From assembly GCA_023435025.1 (NCBI GenBank), contig JAEYSE010000021.1, forward strand, positions 1-10,629: 10,629 nucleotides of DNA. The letters run 5' to 3'. This stretch comes from Bacillota bacterium. GTDB lineage: Bacteria; Bacillota; Clostridia; Christensenellales; CAG-138. The translations under genes and the position numbers were made by a program. The notes beneath the pieces are model-generated. The model was not told where the DNA came from. It saw nothing but the letters and a program-made list of their open reading frames with translations, and made no database searches. Below, piece after piece: positions 1 to 7,004 of the stretch (position 1 is its first letter; every line of letters begins with the position of its first letter).

Positions 1-184
1 CCACATCCTCCACGACGTCGATGTTGAGCGCCTCGATCCGGTCGTAAACTCCTTCGACCTGTTCCTGATCCATTTCCTGCTCTTCCAGCGCGTCCATGAT
101 TTCCTTGTACGTCAGGACGCCCTTGGATTTGCCCTTTTCCAACAGATCGTTGATTTTTTTCATGCGGGGTTCTTTGTTTTCCAA
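1..184 (-). CDS. rpoD: RNA polymerase primary sigma factor RpoD (SigA), N-terminal fragment; 3' end outside window
   Basis: Principal sigma factor, which directs RNA polymerase to housekeeping promoters in the cytoplasm. Only the first 61 codons are visible; the gene runs off the left edge. The fragment reads as sigma-70 region 1.1: a basic start (KKINDLLEKGKSKG), then GVLTYKEIMDALEE and a D-Q-E-Q-V-E stretch leading to IDVVEDV, as in Firmicute SigA proteins. The chosen start is TTG at 184-182, because GGAGG lies 9 bases upstream of it; the first ATG in frame (163-161, codon 8) has no comparable ribosome binding site. The gene starts 27 bases after the dnaG stop and is probably co-transcribed with dnaG and dgt. 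Identity rests on region 1.1 plus the dnaG-rpoD order, since the diagnostic regions 2 to 4 lie outside the window. Confidence 0.9.
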   Translation of the reverse strand, partial: MENKEPRMKKINDLLEKGKSKGVLTYKEIMDALEEQEMDQEQVEGVYDRIEALNIDVVEDV

Positions 185-211
185 AGAATGTCCCCTCCTT
201 CTTCCCTTATT

Positions 212-1999
212 CTATTGCTGCACGCGCAGTTTTCTGCGCATGTTATCCAGCTCCGCAATCCGCCGTGTAAGCGAAAGCTTCTCTTCAAGCGGTATGGTCT
301 CGCCTGTGGACTTCTCCCGCAGGTCTTTGATCTCTTCCTCCGCATCCAGAAGCCGGATGCGCAGTATGCTGTCATTCGCCAGTTTTTCCGGGTCCGCCAT
401 GGCGGCTTCCGTCTCCAGTGCGCCGGAAATCTGCTGGGCCTCCTCCGGCGTAAATGCGCTCAACATCAGCGCGATATCCGGCTTACTGTGTTCCGCATAG
501 GCGGAAAGCAACCCCTGGGCCACCATGCGATAGACGTCGTTGGTAAATAGCTGTTCCCCGTTTAGCCCGGAAGCAGAGACGGTCGCAACTGCCATTTCCC
601 CCTGCAGCATGGCCCGCAAAAGTGAAAGTTCCGCCAATTGCCTGGGCGAATTCTCCCCGCTTCTTCGCACCCTGCTCTGCGCGCGTAAGCGCCCGGGCTC
701 CTGCTGTCTTTCCTGCATGGAGCGCTCCCCCTGGGCGCGCAGCGCCTCCACGCTAAACCCGGTATTGCGCGCAAGCGCAGAATAATAGCGTTCGCGTTCC
801 ACCGGCTCAAGCGACGCGATAAAGCGACAGCCAGCAAGCGCATATTCCTCCCGCCCGTCTTCGGTGGAAAGATCGTACCCCGTCGCCATGCGCATCAGCT
901 TGAACGCATTGAGCGCAAGCGCCTCATCGCGCAGCTTGTCAAACGCCTCTTTGCCGTACTTACGGGCAAAATCGTCCGGGTCCAGGCCATCCGGCAATGC
1001 AATGACCCGCACCTTGAGCCCTTCCGTCGCCAGTATGTCCAAGCCGCGCAGCGTGGCATTCTGGCCTGCGGAATCGCCGTCGTAGGCGATATAGACGGTG
1101 GAGGCGTACCGCGCCATAAGGCGTGCCTGCTGCTGTGTGAGCGACGTACCCAGCGACGCCACCGCGTTGGTTACGCCCGCTGCATACAGGCTGATGACAT
1201 CCATGTAGCCCTCAACCAGCACAATATCGGCAATCTTTGCGCCTTTTAGCAGGTTTAGCGCGTAAAGGTTATGCCGCTTGCTGTAAATAGGCGTGTCGCC
1301 CGTATTGATGTACTTTGGGGTATCATTCCCCATTGTGCGGGCTCCAAACCCCAATACGCGCGCGTTTGTGCCTATGATGGGAAATGTTACCCTGTTGCGG
1401 TATGCGTCATACACGCGGCCGGTCTTAGCGTTTTTTACAAGCAACCCGGCTTCCGTGAGTTCTTCTTCCGAAAACCCCTCCGCAAGCAGGCGGGTCATCA
1501 GCCGGTCCCATGAATCCGGTGCATACCCGATGCCAAAACGGGTAACGATCGCGGCGTCCAATCCCCTTTGTGCAAGGTATGCGCGTGCATGCGCCCCTTC
1601 GTCAGATAAAAGAGATTTGTGGAAAAATTCCGCGGCGGCCTTTGTGGCGGCATAAAGCCGCTCCCTCTTTGCACGCTCCCGTCTTAAGCTTTCATCGTCC
1701 GCTTCCTGCGGAAGTTCCATGTTGGCGCGCTGCGCCAGGAACGCGATGGCCTCCGCGTAAGGAAGCCGCTCCAGCTCCATAACAAACTGGACGATGCCGC
1801 CCCCTGCCCCACAACCAAAGCAATAATAGAGCTGCTTGTCCGGTGAAACGGAAAAGGAAGGCGTCTTTTCGTTGTGGAACGGGCAAAGCCCCCACAGCTT
1901 TTTCCCTTTGGCGCGTAGCGTGACATAGGAGGAAACCAAAGATACGATATCGTTCTTAGATAGCAGCGTCTCCATCCACGCTTCGTTAAAACGCGCCAT
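212..1999 (-). CDS. dnaG: DNA primase DnaG
   Basis: Primase, which lays down RNA primers for Okazaki fragments and works with the replicative helicase DnaB. The 595-residue protein has the family's usual length and full domain order. The N-terminal CHC2 zinc finger uses C39, H42, C60 and C63 (CPFHNEKTPSF, then YYCFGCGAGG). The central Toprim catalytic core shows EGYMD at 263-267 and DGD at 307-309, the acidic residues that bind metal. The C-terminal 150 or so residues are helical and charged, as expected for the helicase-binding region. I start at ATG 1999 rather than the in-frame ATG at 2020: a purine-rich AGGAAGGGGGAGA directly precedes 1999 and the protein then begins MARFNEAW, typical of the family, while 2020 has no ribosome binding site. 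It lies between dgt and rpoD on the same strand. Nothing looks broken. Confidence 0.97.
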   Translation of the reverse strand: MARFNEAWMETLLSKNDIVSLVSSYVTLRAKGKKLWGLCPFHNEKTPSFSVSPDKQLYYCFGCGAGGGIVQFVMELERLPYAEAIAFLAQRANMELPQEADDESLRRERAKRERLYAATKAAAEFFHKSLLSDEGAHARAYLAQRGLDAAIVTRFGIGYAPDSWDRLMTRLLAEGFSEEELTEAGLLVKNAKTGRVYDAYRNRVTFPIIGTNARVLGFGARTMGNDTPKYINTGDTPIYSKRHNLYALNLLKGAKIADIVLVEGYMDVISLYAAGVTNAVASLGTSLTQQQARLMARYASTVYIAYDGDSAGQNATLRGLDILATEGLKVRVIALPDGLDPDDFARKYGKEAFDKLRDEALALNAFKLMRMATGYDLSTEDGREEYALAGCRFIASLEPVERERYYSALARNTGFSVEALRAQGERSMQERQQEPGRLRAQSRVRRSGENSPRQLAELSLLRAMLQGEMAVATVSASGLNGEQLFTNDVYRMVAQGLLSAYAEHSKPDIALMLSAFTPEEAQQISGALETEAAMADPEKLANDSILRIRLLDAEEEIKDLREKSTGETIPLEEKLSLTRRIAELDNMRRKLRVQQ

Positions 2000-2049
2000 T
2001 CTCCCCCTTCCTTTCCGCATCCATTTTGGGCAACGCCCTAATATATTCG

Positions 2050-2061
2050 GTACATTTGTAC
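2050..2061. promoter_or_regulatory. Short palindrome between dgt and dnaG
   Basis: In the gap between dgt and dnaG, GTACA and TGTAC face each other across a central TT, a 12-base inverted repeat in an AT-rich surround. It could be a small operator or chance. No convincing -35/-10 pair was seen in this gap, so dnaG is likely read through from dgt. Confidence 0.25.
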
Positions 2062-2089
2062 GTAATCCTGCTAAGAAATAAAATATATA

Positions 2090-3109
2090 TCAATTCCATT
2101 CTTCCGGGACAAACAGGCGCTTGTAAAGGTTAATGGCGTACCTGTCCGTCATGCAGGCAATCCAATCCGCAACGACGCGCTCGTTGCCATCCGCTTCTGC
2201 ATTCAATAAAAACTCTGCCGGTAATTGATCCAAATGCTCCATATAGTATGCAAAGAGCGCGCGTACCACATGCTTGGCCTTGCCTTCCTCCCGCTTTGCG
2301 GAGAGGTTAAAATATACGTTGGAGAACATAAAATCACGTAATTGATTAAATGCCTGTTCCATTTCCAAAGACATGCGCACCTGGGACTGCATAAAGCTAT
2401 TCTCCACCACGTCTATGATCATGGCATTGATACGGGCGCCGTGTGTTGCCCCCGCCACGCGGACACAGTCCTTTGGCAGTTCGTCCAATGCTATCACATG
2501 AGCCCGAACGGCATCGTCGATATCATGATTGATGTAGGCGATCCGGTCGGAAATGCTCACGACCTTACCTTCAAGTGTGCTGGGTGTGCCGGACTTTTTG
2601 TGGTGCAGGATGCCGTCCTTAACTTCATACGTCAAATTAAGACCTACGCCGTTTTCAAGCTTTTCCACAACCCGCAGGCTTTGCGTGTTGTGCTCAAAGC
2701 CACCGGACACAAGCTCGTTTAACACCTCTTCTCCCGCGTGGCCAAAAGGCGTATGCCCAAGGTCATGGCCCATGGCGATGGCTTCCGTCAGATCTTCGTT
2801 TAGCCGCAGGGCACGGGATATGGTACGGGCGATCTGGGAAACCTCCAGCGTGTGCGTGAGCCTTGTACGGTAATGATCCCCCTGCGGTGACAAAAACACC
2901 TGCGTCTTGTGCTTGAGCCTGCGGAAGGATTTGCAGTGGATAATACGATCCCTGTCCCGCTGGAACTCCGTTCGGATATCGCAAGGGTCAAGTGGCTTTT
3001 CTCTTCCCCGCGTGTTTTCGGAAAGCACGGCGTAAGGAGAGAGCGTTTCGCGCTCCCGCTGTTGGGTGAACAGCCTGTATTTCGAGCCGCACATGTCCTT
3101 CTCTTCCAT
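2090..3109 (-). CDS. dgt: Deoxyguanosinetriphosphate triphosphohydrolase-like protein (HD family)
   Basis: Member of the Dgt/dNTPase family, which removes tripolyphosphate from dNTPs to give deoxynucleosides and so tunes the cytoplasmic dNTP pool. The 339-residue protein has the HD metal site: H86 (RLTHTLEVSQIAR), H115-D116 (GHDLGHTPFGHAGE) and D188 (SDRIAYINHDIDDA). The upstream block FRRLKHKTQVF (62-72) and HYRTRLTHT are also family hallmarks. The length is that of the shorter Firmicute type, not the roughly 500-residue E. coli Dgt, so the exact dNTP preference cannot be read from sequence. The ATG at 3109 has GGGAGG 10 bases upstream; a second in-frame ATG at codon 6 is possible but has a weaker site. 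It is the first gene of the run leading to dnaG, with a 90-base gap to the dnaG start, and is transcribed away from the oxdC-like gene. Confidence 0.95.
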   Translation of the reverse strand: MEEKDMCGSKYRLFTQQRERETLSPYAVLSENTRGREKPLDPCDIRTEFQRDRDRIIHCKSFRRLKHKTQVFLSPQGDHYRTRLTHTLEVSQIARTISRALRLNEDLTEAIAMGHDLGHTPFGHAGEEVLNELVSGGFEHNTQSLRVVEKLENGVGLNLTYEVKDGILHHKKSGTPSTLEGKVVSISDRIAYINHDIDDAVRAHVIALDELPKDCVRVAGATHGARINAMIIDVVENSFMQSQVRMSLEMEQAFNQLRDFMFSNVYFNLSAKREEGKAKHVVRALFAYYMEHLDQLPAEFLLNAEADGNERVVADWIACMTDRYAINLYKRLFVPEEWN

Positions 3110-3260
3110 ATCGGTATTCCTCCCGTCCTACTTTAAGCCCATATAGGCAAATCCGGATTCCATATCTGTATTTATACCCTACATATTTAAAAAATCCTTC
3201 TTTACTTCAACAATAATGATCCGGGGTCACGATCTCCATAAACGCACTTCTTTAATTCGC

Positions 3261-3269
3261 TGGGATAAT
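3261..3269 (+). promoter_or_regulatory. Possible extended -10 promoter of the oxdC-like gene
   Basis: TGGGATAAT matches an extended -10 element (TGn followed by GATAAT) about 50 bases ahead of the chosen start codon. No hexamer resembling TTGACA sits at the right distance upstream, so this rests on the -10 alone. The whole divergent dgt/oxdC gap (3110-3319) is AT-rich and holds no gene. I saw no clear promoter for dgt in it, only weak -10-like sequences. Confidence 0.3.
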
Positions 3270-3296
3270 TTAGAGAACCAAGGAAAAACTAAAATA

Positions 3297-3308
3297 CTTT
3301 GATCAAAG
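3297..3308. promoter_or_regulatory. Perfect 12-base palindrome overlapping the oxdC-like ribosome binding site
   Basis: CTTTGATCAAAG is a perfect palindrome. Its right half overlaps the Shine-Dalgarno sequence AAAGGAG (3305-3311) that serves the ATG at 3320. A protein bound here would lie just inside the transcript start region, and pairing of the halves in RNA would partly mask the ribosome binding site. Either role is inference; the symmetry and the overlap are direct observations. Confidence 0.4.
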
Positions 3309-3319
3309 GAGAATCATTT

Positions 3320-4615
3320 ATGGAAAGAATGCTGCAAACAAGATTGCAAGAGAAACTAGATCAATTGAAGGAATCCTCCAGGCCGGAACCTATTCGTTCA
3401 GATGGCTTCGGAGCGCTTGACTTGGGTCCACGAAATCTGAAAAGAGATCAAGAAAATCCCGATATGCTAGTTCCACCGGCTACAGACAAAGGGCTTATAC
3501 CCAATCTCAAATTTTCATTTTCTGATACAAATATGATTCTCAGGCCAGGTGGATGGTCAAGGGAAATTACAAAGCGAGAACTTCCGATTTCCGATACGTT
3601 TGCCGTTGTAGACATGAACCTCTCCCCAGGAGTGCGAGAAATGCATACACATCAGCAATCCGAGTGGGGATTCCTTCTGGTGGGCGCCTGCCGCGTGACT
3701 GCTGTAGATGAGATGGGACGAAGCTTTGCTGCGGATATTCATCCTGGTGAAGGCTGGATTTTCCCTAAGAATATTCCTCACAGCATCCAAGGACTCCATG
3801 AAGGGTGCGAGTTTCTAATGTTCTTTGATAAAGGTGAATACTCAGAGCATAATACTTTTTCTATTTCTGAATTGTTTGGTCATATGCCCATGGATGTTCT
3901 GTCCGCTAACTTTGGAGTTCCAGAGGATACTTTTAAAAATATCCCCACAAAACAGGTTTATATTACAGACGGCGGTGACCCTGGAACATTAGAGTCACAA
4001 ACCGTAGCTTCTCCTACAGGGAAGGTGCCCCAGTCATACAAGCATGAGCTTTGCAACGTGCGGCCAAACAAAGGTGATGGCGGAACCGTTCAAATTCTAG
4101 ACAACAGTAATTTTCCTGCCTGTGAAACTGTAGCAGCAGCTCTTGTAACTGTGGAGCCAGGCGCCATGAGGGAAATACACTGGCATACCAACCAGGACGA
4201 ATTCCAATACTATATAAAAGGCAAGGCAAGAATGACGGTATTCATGCCCGGCCCTAAAGCGCGTACTTTTAATTACAGTGCAGGAGATGTGGGCTATGTT
4301 CCTGTAGGCGGGTTCCATTATGTACAAAACATTGGTGATGAACCTCTTCAATTTCTTGAAGTATTTAATAGCAGCCATTTTGCCGACGTATCACTTGCCC
4401 AATGGATCGCAATGACTCCGCGTGAGGTGGTAAAATCAATACTAAATCTTCCCGATGAATTTCTTGATACTGTACGCAAAGAAAGCAATCCTGTGGTCAA
4501 ATATAAAAACTATGAGTTTCCATATGCGCAAAACACACCGCAGAACGTTTGCTATTTCAATAACTTTGATTTTAAAGCGCCTGCAACCTATGATGACAAA
4601 AATTATTCGCTATAA
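3320..4615 (+). CDS. oxdC: Bicupin oxalate decarboxylase family protein, variant N-terminal metal site
   Basis: Resembles Bacillus subtilis OxdC, a cytoplasmic Mn enzyme that converts oxalate to formate and CO2 and consumes a proton. The 431 residues hold two cupin domains. N-terminal site: H109, H111, E115, H154, with R106 just ahead and a lid S175-E176-H177-N178-T179 that keeps the catalytic glutamate of the OxdC SENST lid. C-terminal site: H287, H289, E294, H333, with E347 further on. Family blocks GPRNL, NPDMLVPP, KFSFSDT, LPHS-like IPHSIQ and ALVTVEPGAMRE are all present. Oddities: the N-terminal metal motif is HTH where OxdC has HWH; the strand ahead of it is one residue shorter; and about 35 extra residues follow the usual C terminus. 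The start is ATG 3320, preceded by AAAGGAG; the in-frame TTG at 3299 would put that site inside the gene. It stands alone, is AT-rich against its neighbours and has its own terminator. No oxalate transporter, frc or oxc is nearby, so the substrate is inferred from homology. Confidence 0.88.
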   Translation: MERMLQTRLQEKLDQLKESSRPEPIRSDGFGALDLGPRNLKRDQENPDMLVPPATDKGLIPNLKFSFSDTNMILRPGGWSREITKRELPISDTFAVVDMNLSPGVREMHTHQQSEWGFLLVGACRVTAVDEMGRSFAADIHPGEGWIFPKNIPHSIQGLHEGCEFLMFFDKGEYSEHNTFSISELFGHMPMDVLSANFGVPEDTFKNIPTKQVYITDGGDPGTLESQTVASPTGKVPQSYKHELCNVRPNKGDGGTVQILDNSNFPACETVAAALVTVEPGAMREIHWHTNQDEFQYYIKGKARMTVFMPGPKARTFNYSAGDVGYVPVGGFHYVQNIGDEPLQFLEVFNSSHFADVSLAQWIAMTPREVVKSILNLPDEFLDTVRKESNPVVKYKNYEFPYAQNTPQNVCYFNNFDFKAPATYDDKNYSL

Positions 4616-4634
4616 GGTTTGCAACTCTTAAGAG

Positions 4635-4677
4635 CGTTTGAGAAGATTACGGTTCGCGGCGGGAAGCCGTTTGAGAA
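4635..4677. repeat. Short direct repeat flanking a hairpin downstream of the oxdC-like gene
   Basis: CGTTTGAGAA occurs at 4635-4644 and again at 4668-4677. Between and partly within them, ACGGTT (4649-4654) can pair with AGCCGT (4665-4670), one G-T pair included. A small palindrome CTCTTAAGAG lies at 4625-4634. It falls in the 3' untranslated stretch of the oxdC-like gene. I do not recognise it as a named RNA. Confidence 0.35.
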
Positions 4678-4706
4678 TACTCTCTGCACATCGCGGATGT
4701 TTTTGG

Positions 4707-4733
4707 GCTCCCAGGCTTGCCGGGGAGCTTTTT
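4707..4733 (+). terminator. Intrinsic terminator of the oxdC-like gene
   Basis: GCTCCC (4707-4712) pairs with GGGAGC (4723-4728), followed at once by five T residues (4729-4733) on the plus strand. It lies about 90 bases past the stop codon. Position, strand and T-run all fit termination of the plus-strand transcript. Confidence 0.75.
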
Positions 4734-4739
4734 CATCAA

Positions 4740-4765
4740 AAGGCCTTTCTATTTAGAAAGGCCTT
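4740..4765 (-). terminator. Terminator hairpin of nadE
   Basis: A perfect hairpin with arms AAGGCCTTTCTA and TAGAAAGGCCTT begins 12 bases after the nadE stop. Read on the minus strand the 3' arm ends in a short T-run (CCTTTTG), so it fits nadE, although the T-run is brief. The oxdC terminator sits a few bases away and faces the opposite direction, so the two convergent units are separated by back-to-back terminators. Confidence 0.65.
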
Positions 4766-4776
4766 AAAAAGACGCA

Positions 4777-6702
4777 TTATGAATTGCGCAATCCATCCAG
4801 CCACGCCGTACTCATGGCGTCACTGGGCATGCGCCAGTCTCCACGCGGGGAAAGCGTGACTGACCCCACCTTTGGGCCATCCGGCATACACGAGCGCTTA
4901 AATTGCTGGCTGAAAAACCGCTTGCAGAACACGGTGAGCCAATGACGAATGGTTTCCTCACTATATGTGCCGAAAAATGCGTATGCTGCCATGCGCAGCA
5001 CTTTTTGGGGCTGCGCGCCCCACCGTATCATATGGTACAAAAAGAAGTCATGCAGCACGTAGGGGCCAACAAGCTCCTCTGTCTGCTGGGTAATCTCCCC
5101 GCCGTCTGCGGGCAGCAATTCCGGGCTAACCGGCGTATCCAAAATATCCATCAGCACGTCTTTGAGCGCGGGGACTTTGGCTGTATCCGCAAGGTAGCGT
5201 ATGATGTGGCGGATGAGTGACTTTGGAACGGAGGCGTTCACCCCGTACATGGACATGTGATCCCCATTGTATGTCGCCCAGCCGAGTGCAAGCTCAGAAA
5301 GGTCACCAGTGCCCACCACCATGCCGCCACTCTGATTTGCGATATCCATGAGCACCTGTGTACGTTCGCGGGCCTGCCCATTTTCAAACGTGACATCGAA
5401 TACGTCTTCCGGGTGCCCGATGTCTTGAAAATGCTGTTTCACCGCCGCCGTAATGTCCACTGTCCTGCAAGGAATGCCCAAACAATCGCACAACTTCTCC
5501 GCATTGGTGCGCGTGCGGCCCGTTGTGCCAAAGCAGGGCATCGTAACCGCAAGGATATCGGAGGCGGGCCTTTTCGTAAGTTCCATGGCTCGTACGGCCA
5601 CTAGCAGCGCGAGCGTAGAATCAAGTCCTCCCGAAATGCCAATCACCACAGTCTTGCAGTTGGTATGCTGGATGCGTTTTTTGAGCCCGTGGGCCTGAAT
5701 GCGCAGGATGTCCTCACAGCGCTCGTTACGGTCTTTAAAATCCTGCGGGATAAACGGCGTGGACGAGATTTCGCGTGTGAGATGCGTTTCAACCATGGGC
5801 AGGGAAAACTCCGTCACCAGGTAGGGCACATGTCCTTCAGGCGGCTCTAGACTGAACGTGGTCATTCTGCGCCGCTCGTGCATCAGGCGCTTACAGTCGA
5901 TCTCGGTTTCGATATAGGCCGTATCTTCCGCAAAGGGTTCGGTTTCCTTCAATATCGTCCCATTCTCGGCTATCAGGTTGTGTCCTGCAAACACCAAATC
6001 GGTGGTCGATTCGCCATGCCCTGCGTCCGCATACAGGTAAGCGCAGCACAATCTGGCGCTCTGACTTTGCAGCAGGAGCCTTCTATACGCGTCCTTGCCT
6101 ATGGTTTCGTCACTGGCGGAAAGATTCAGTATGACCGTAGCGCCCTCGTTCGCAAGCGCATTTGAAGGTGGGTTTGGCACCCAAAGGTCCTCGCAGATTT
6201 CTATCCCCACGCACAGTTCCCGAAGCGTACTGCAGCGGAAAAGCTGCCTTGTACCAAAAGGTACGCGCTCGCCGCAAAGGAAGAGCTCGCTTTGCCGACG
6301 GGGAGCCGGGGTAAACTGCCGCAACTCATAGAATTCCCCATAATTCGGCAGATGCGTTTTGGGCACCACACCCAGTATCCGTCCGTTGTATAGAATAGCG
6401 GCGCAATTGTAGAGTTTGCCCTCATAACGAAGCGGTATGCCGAGCGCTATGAGCATTTCTTTGCCTTTGGAATGCTCTAGCAAGGAAGAAAGCGCGCGCT
6501 CCGCGGCGTCCAGCAACGCATCATGCAAAAAAAGATCCGAGCAGGTATACCCTGTCAGGCACAGTTCGGGCAGCAGCAGCACACATACGCCCCGCTTTAC
6601 AGCGTGGTCCATAATTTCCTGGATGCGCGCGGCGTTGTACACGCAGTCCCCCACGCGAATATTCGGAGTGCCCGCCGCTACCTTAACAAAGCCATGCCTC
6701 AT
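4777..6702 (-). CDS. nadE: Glutamine-dependent NAD(+) synthetase
   Basis: Catalyses the last step of NAD synthesis: nicotinic acid adenine dinucleotide is adenylated with ATP and amidated to NAD, with ammonia taken from glutamine. The 641-residue protein carries both modules of the glutamine-dependent class. The N-terminal nitrilase-like glutaminase (about 1-290) has the Glu-Lys-Cys triad at E46 (LLLPELCLTGY), K115 (VPKTHLPNYGEF) and C170 (GIEICEDLW). The C-terminal synthetase (about 320-610) has the PP-loop SGGLDS at 357-362 and the conserved GTGDLSELALGW and NASVPKSL blocks. The ATG at 6702 is preceded by GGGGGA with a 5-base gap. The gene stands alone with its own promoter and terminator. 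Length and motifs are normal for Clostridia; nothing looks defective. Confidence 0.97.
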   Translation of the reverse strand: MRHGFVKVAAGTPNIRVGDCVYNAARIQEIMDHAVKRGVCVLLLPELCLTGYTCSDLFLHDALLDAAERALSSLLEHSKGKEMLIALGIPLRYEGKLYNCAAILYNGRILGVVPKTHLPNYGEFYELRQFTPAPRRQSELFLCGERVPFGTRQLFRCSTLRELCVGIEICEDLWVPNPPSNALANEGATVILNLSASDETIGKDAYRRLLLQSQSARLCCAYLYADAGHGESTTDLVFAGHNLIAENGTILKETEPFAEDTAYIETEIDCKRLMHERRRMTTFSLEPPEGHVPYLVTEFSLPMVETHLTREISSTPFIPQDFKDRNERCEDILRIQAHGLKKRIQHTNCKTVVIGISGGLDSTLALLVAVRAMELTKRPASDILAVTMPCFGTTGRTRTNAEKLCDCLGIPCRTVDITAAVKQHFQDIGHPEDVFDVTFENGQARERTQVLMDIANQSGGMVVGTGDLSELALGWATYNGDHMSMYGVNASVPKSLIRHIIRYLADTAKVPALKDVLMDILDTPVSPELLPADGGEITQQTEELVGPYVLHDFFLYHMIRWGAQPQKVLRMAAYAFFGTYSEETIRHWLTVFCKRFFSQQFKRSCMPDGPKVGSVTLSPRGDWRMPSDAMSTAWLDGLRNS

Positions 6703-6783
6703 AGTTTTCCCCCGCTTGTCCCGCTGTAGGTCATATGCCGCCAGCGCTTAGATTACCCGGTATTGGTTTATTTTACTACGAGT

Positions 6784-6812
6784 ATTGTACTGCCCAATGC
6801 GGATACCGTCAA
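6784..6812 (-). promoter_or_regulatory. Sigma-A type promoter of nadE
   Basis: On the minus strand, TTGACG (6812-6807) and TACAAT (6789-6784) are separated by exactly 17 bases. This is 5 of 6 matches to each consensus hexamer. It gives a leader of roughly 75 bases before the nadE ATG, in which I saw no recognisable riboswitch. Confidence 0.75.
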
Positions 6813-6912
6813 CCTGGCGAAAATCCGCCGCATTAGGCCGCTTCCCTTATGGAACAGCCGCAAAATGAACAACGAAAGGGGTGCAACATGGAAATTTTGA
6901 ACCTCATTCATG

Positions 6913-6941
6913 TTTACACCCATATAACGCAACATTATAAT
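6913..6941 (+). promoter_or_regulatory. Sigma-A type promoter of the VanW-family gene
   Basis: TTTACA (6913-6918) and a perfect TATAAT (6936-6941) are separated by 17 bases. The start codon at 7005 lies about 57 bases beyond the expected transcript start. This is the closest match to a housekeeping promoter in the window. Confidence 0.8.
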
Positions 6942-7004
6942 TAAAGTACACGACGAGCGTATGTGTGGATTCCTGCGTACGCCGCATATGCGAAAGGAGC
7001 CCAT

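Noticed and set aside
2000..2020. Upstream ATG adding seven residues to DnaG
   Set aside because: No ribosome binding site, and the added residues are simply the translated purine-rich site of the start at 1999.
3110..3298. Riboswitch or T-box leader in the dgt/oxdC gap
   Set aside because: No recognisable conserved core or terminator-antiterminator pair was found; only AT-rich sequence and short palindromes.
3320..4615. Oxalate oxidase (germin) or seed-storage cupin as the identity of the oxdC-like protein
   Set aside because: Two complete metal-binding cupins and a retained lid glutamate match bacterial oxalate decarboxylase, whereas oxalate oxidases of the germin type have one cupin. Altered activity remains possible.
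4638..4859. 73-residue plus-strand open frame after the oxdC-like gene
   Set aside because: It crosses both terminators and the end of nadE, has no ribosome binding site and resembles no family.
6888..6944. 18-codon open frame (starting MEILNLIH) with a GGGG-type site upstream of the VanW-family gene
   Set aside because: Its end overlaps the near-consensus promoter of that gene, so a transcript carrying it would need another promoter, which I did not see.
6963..7004. Upstream GTG start extending the VanW-family protein by 14 residues
   Set aside because: No Shine-Dalgarno ahead of it, and the extension would bury the good AAAGGAG site used by ATG 7005.
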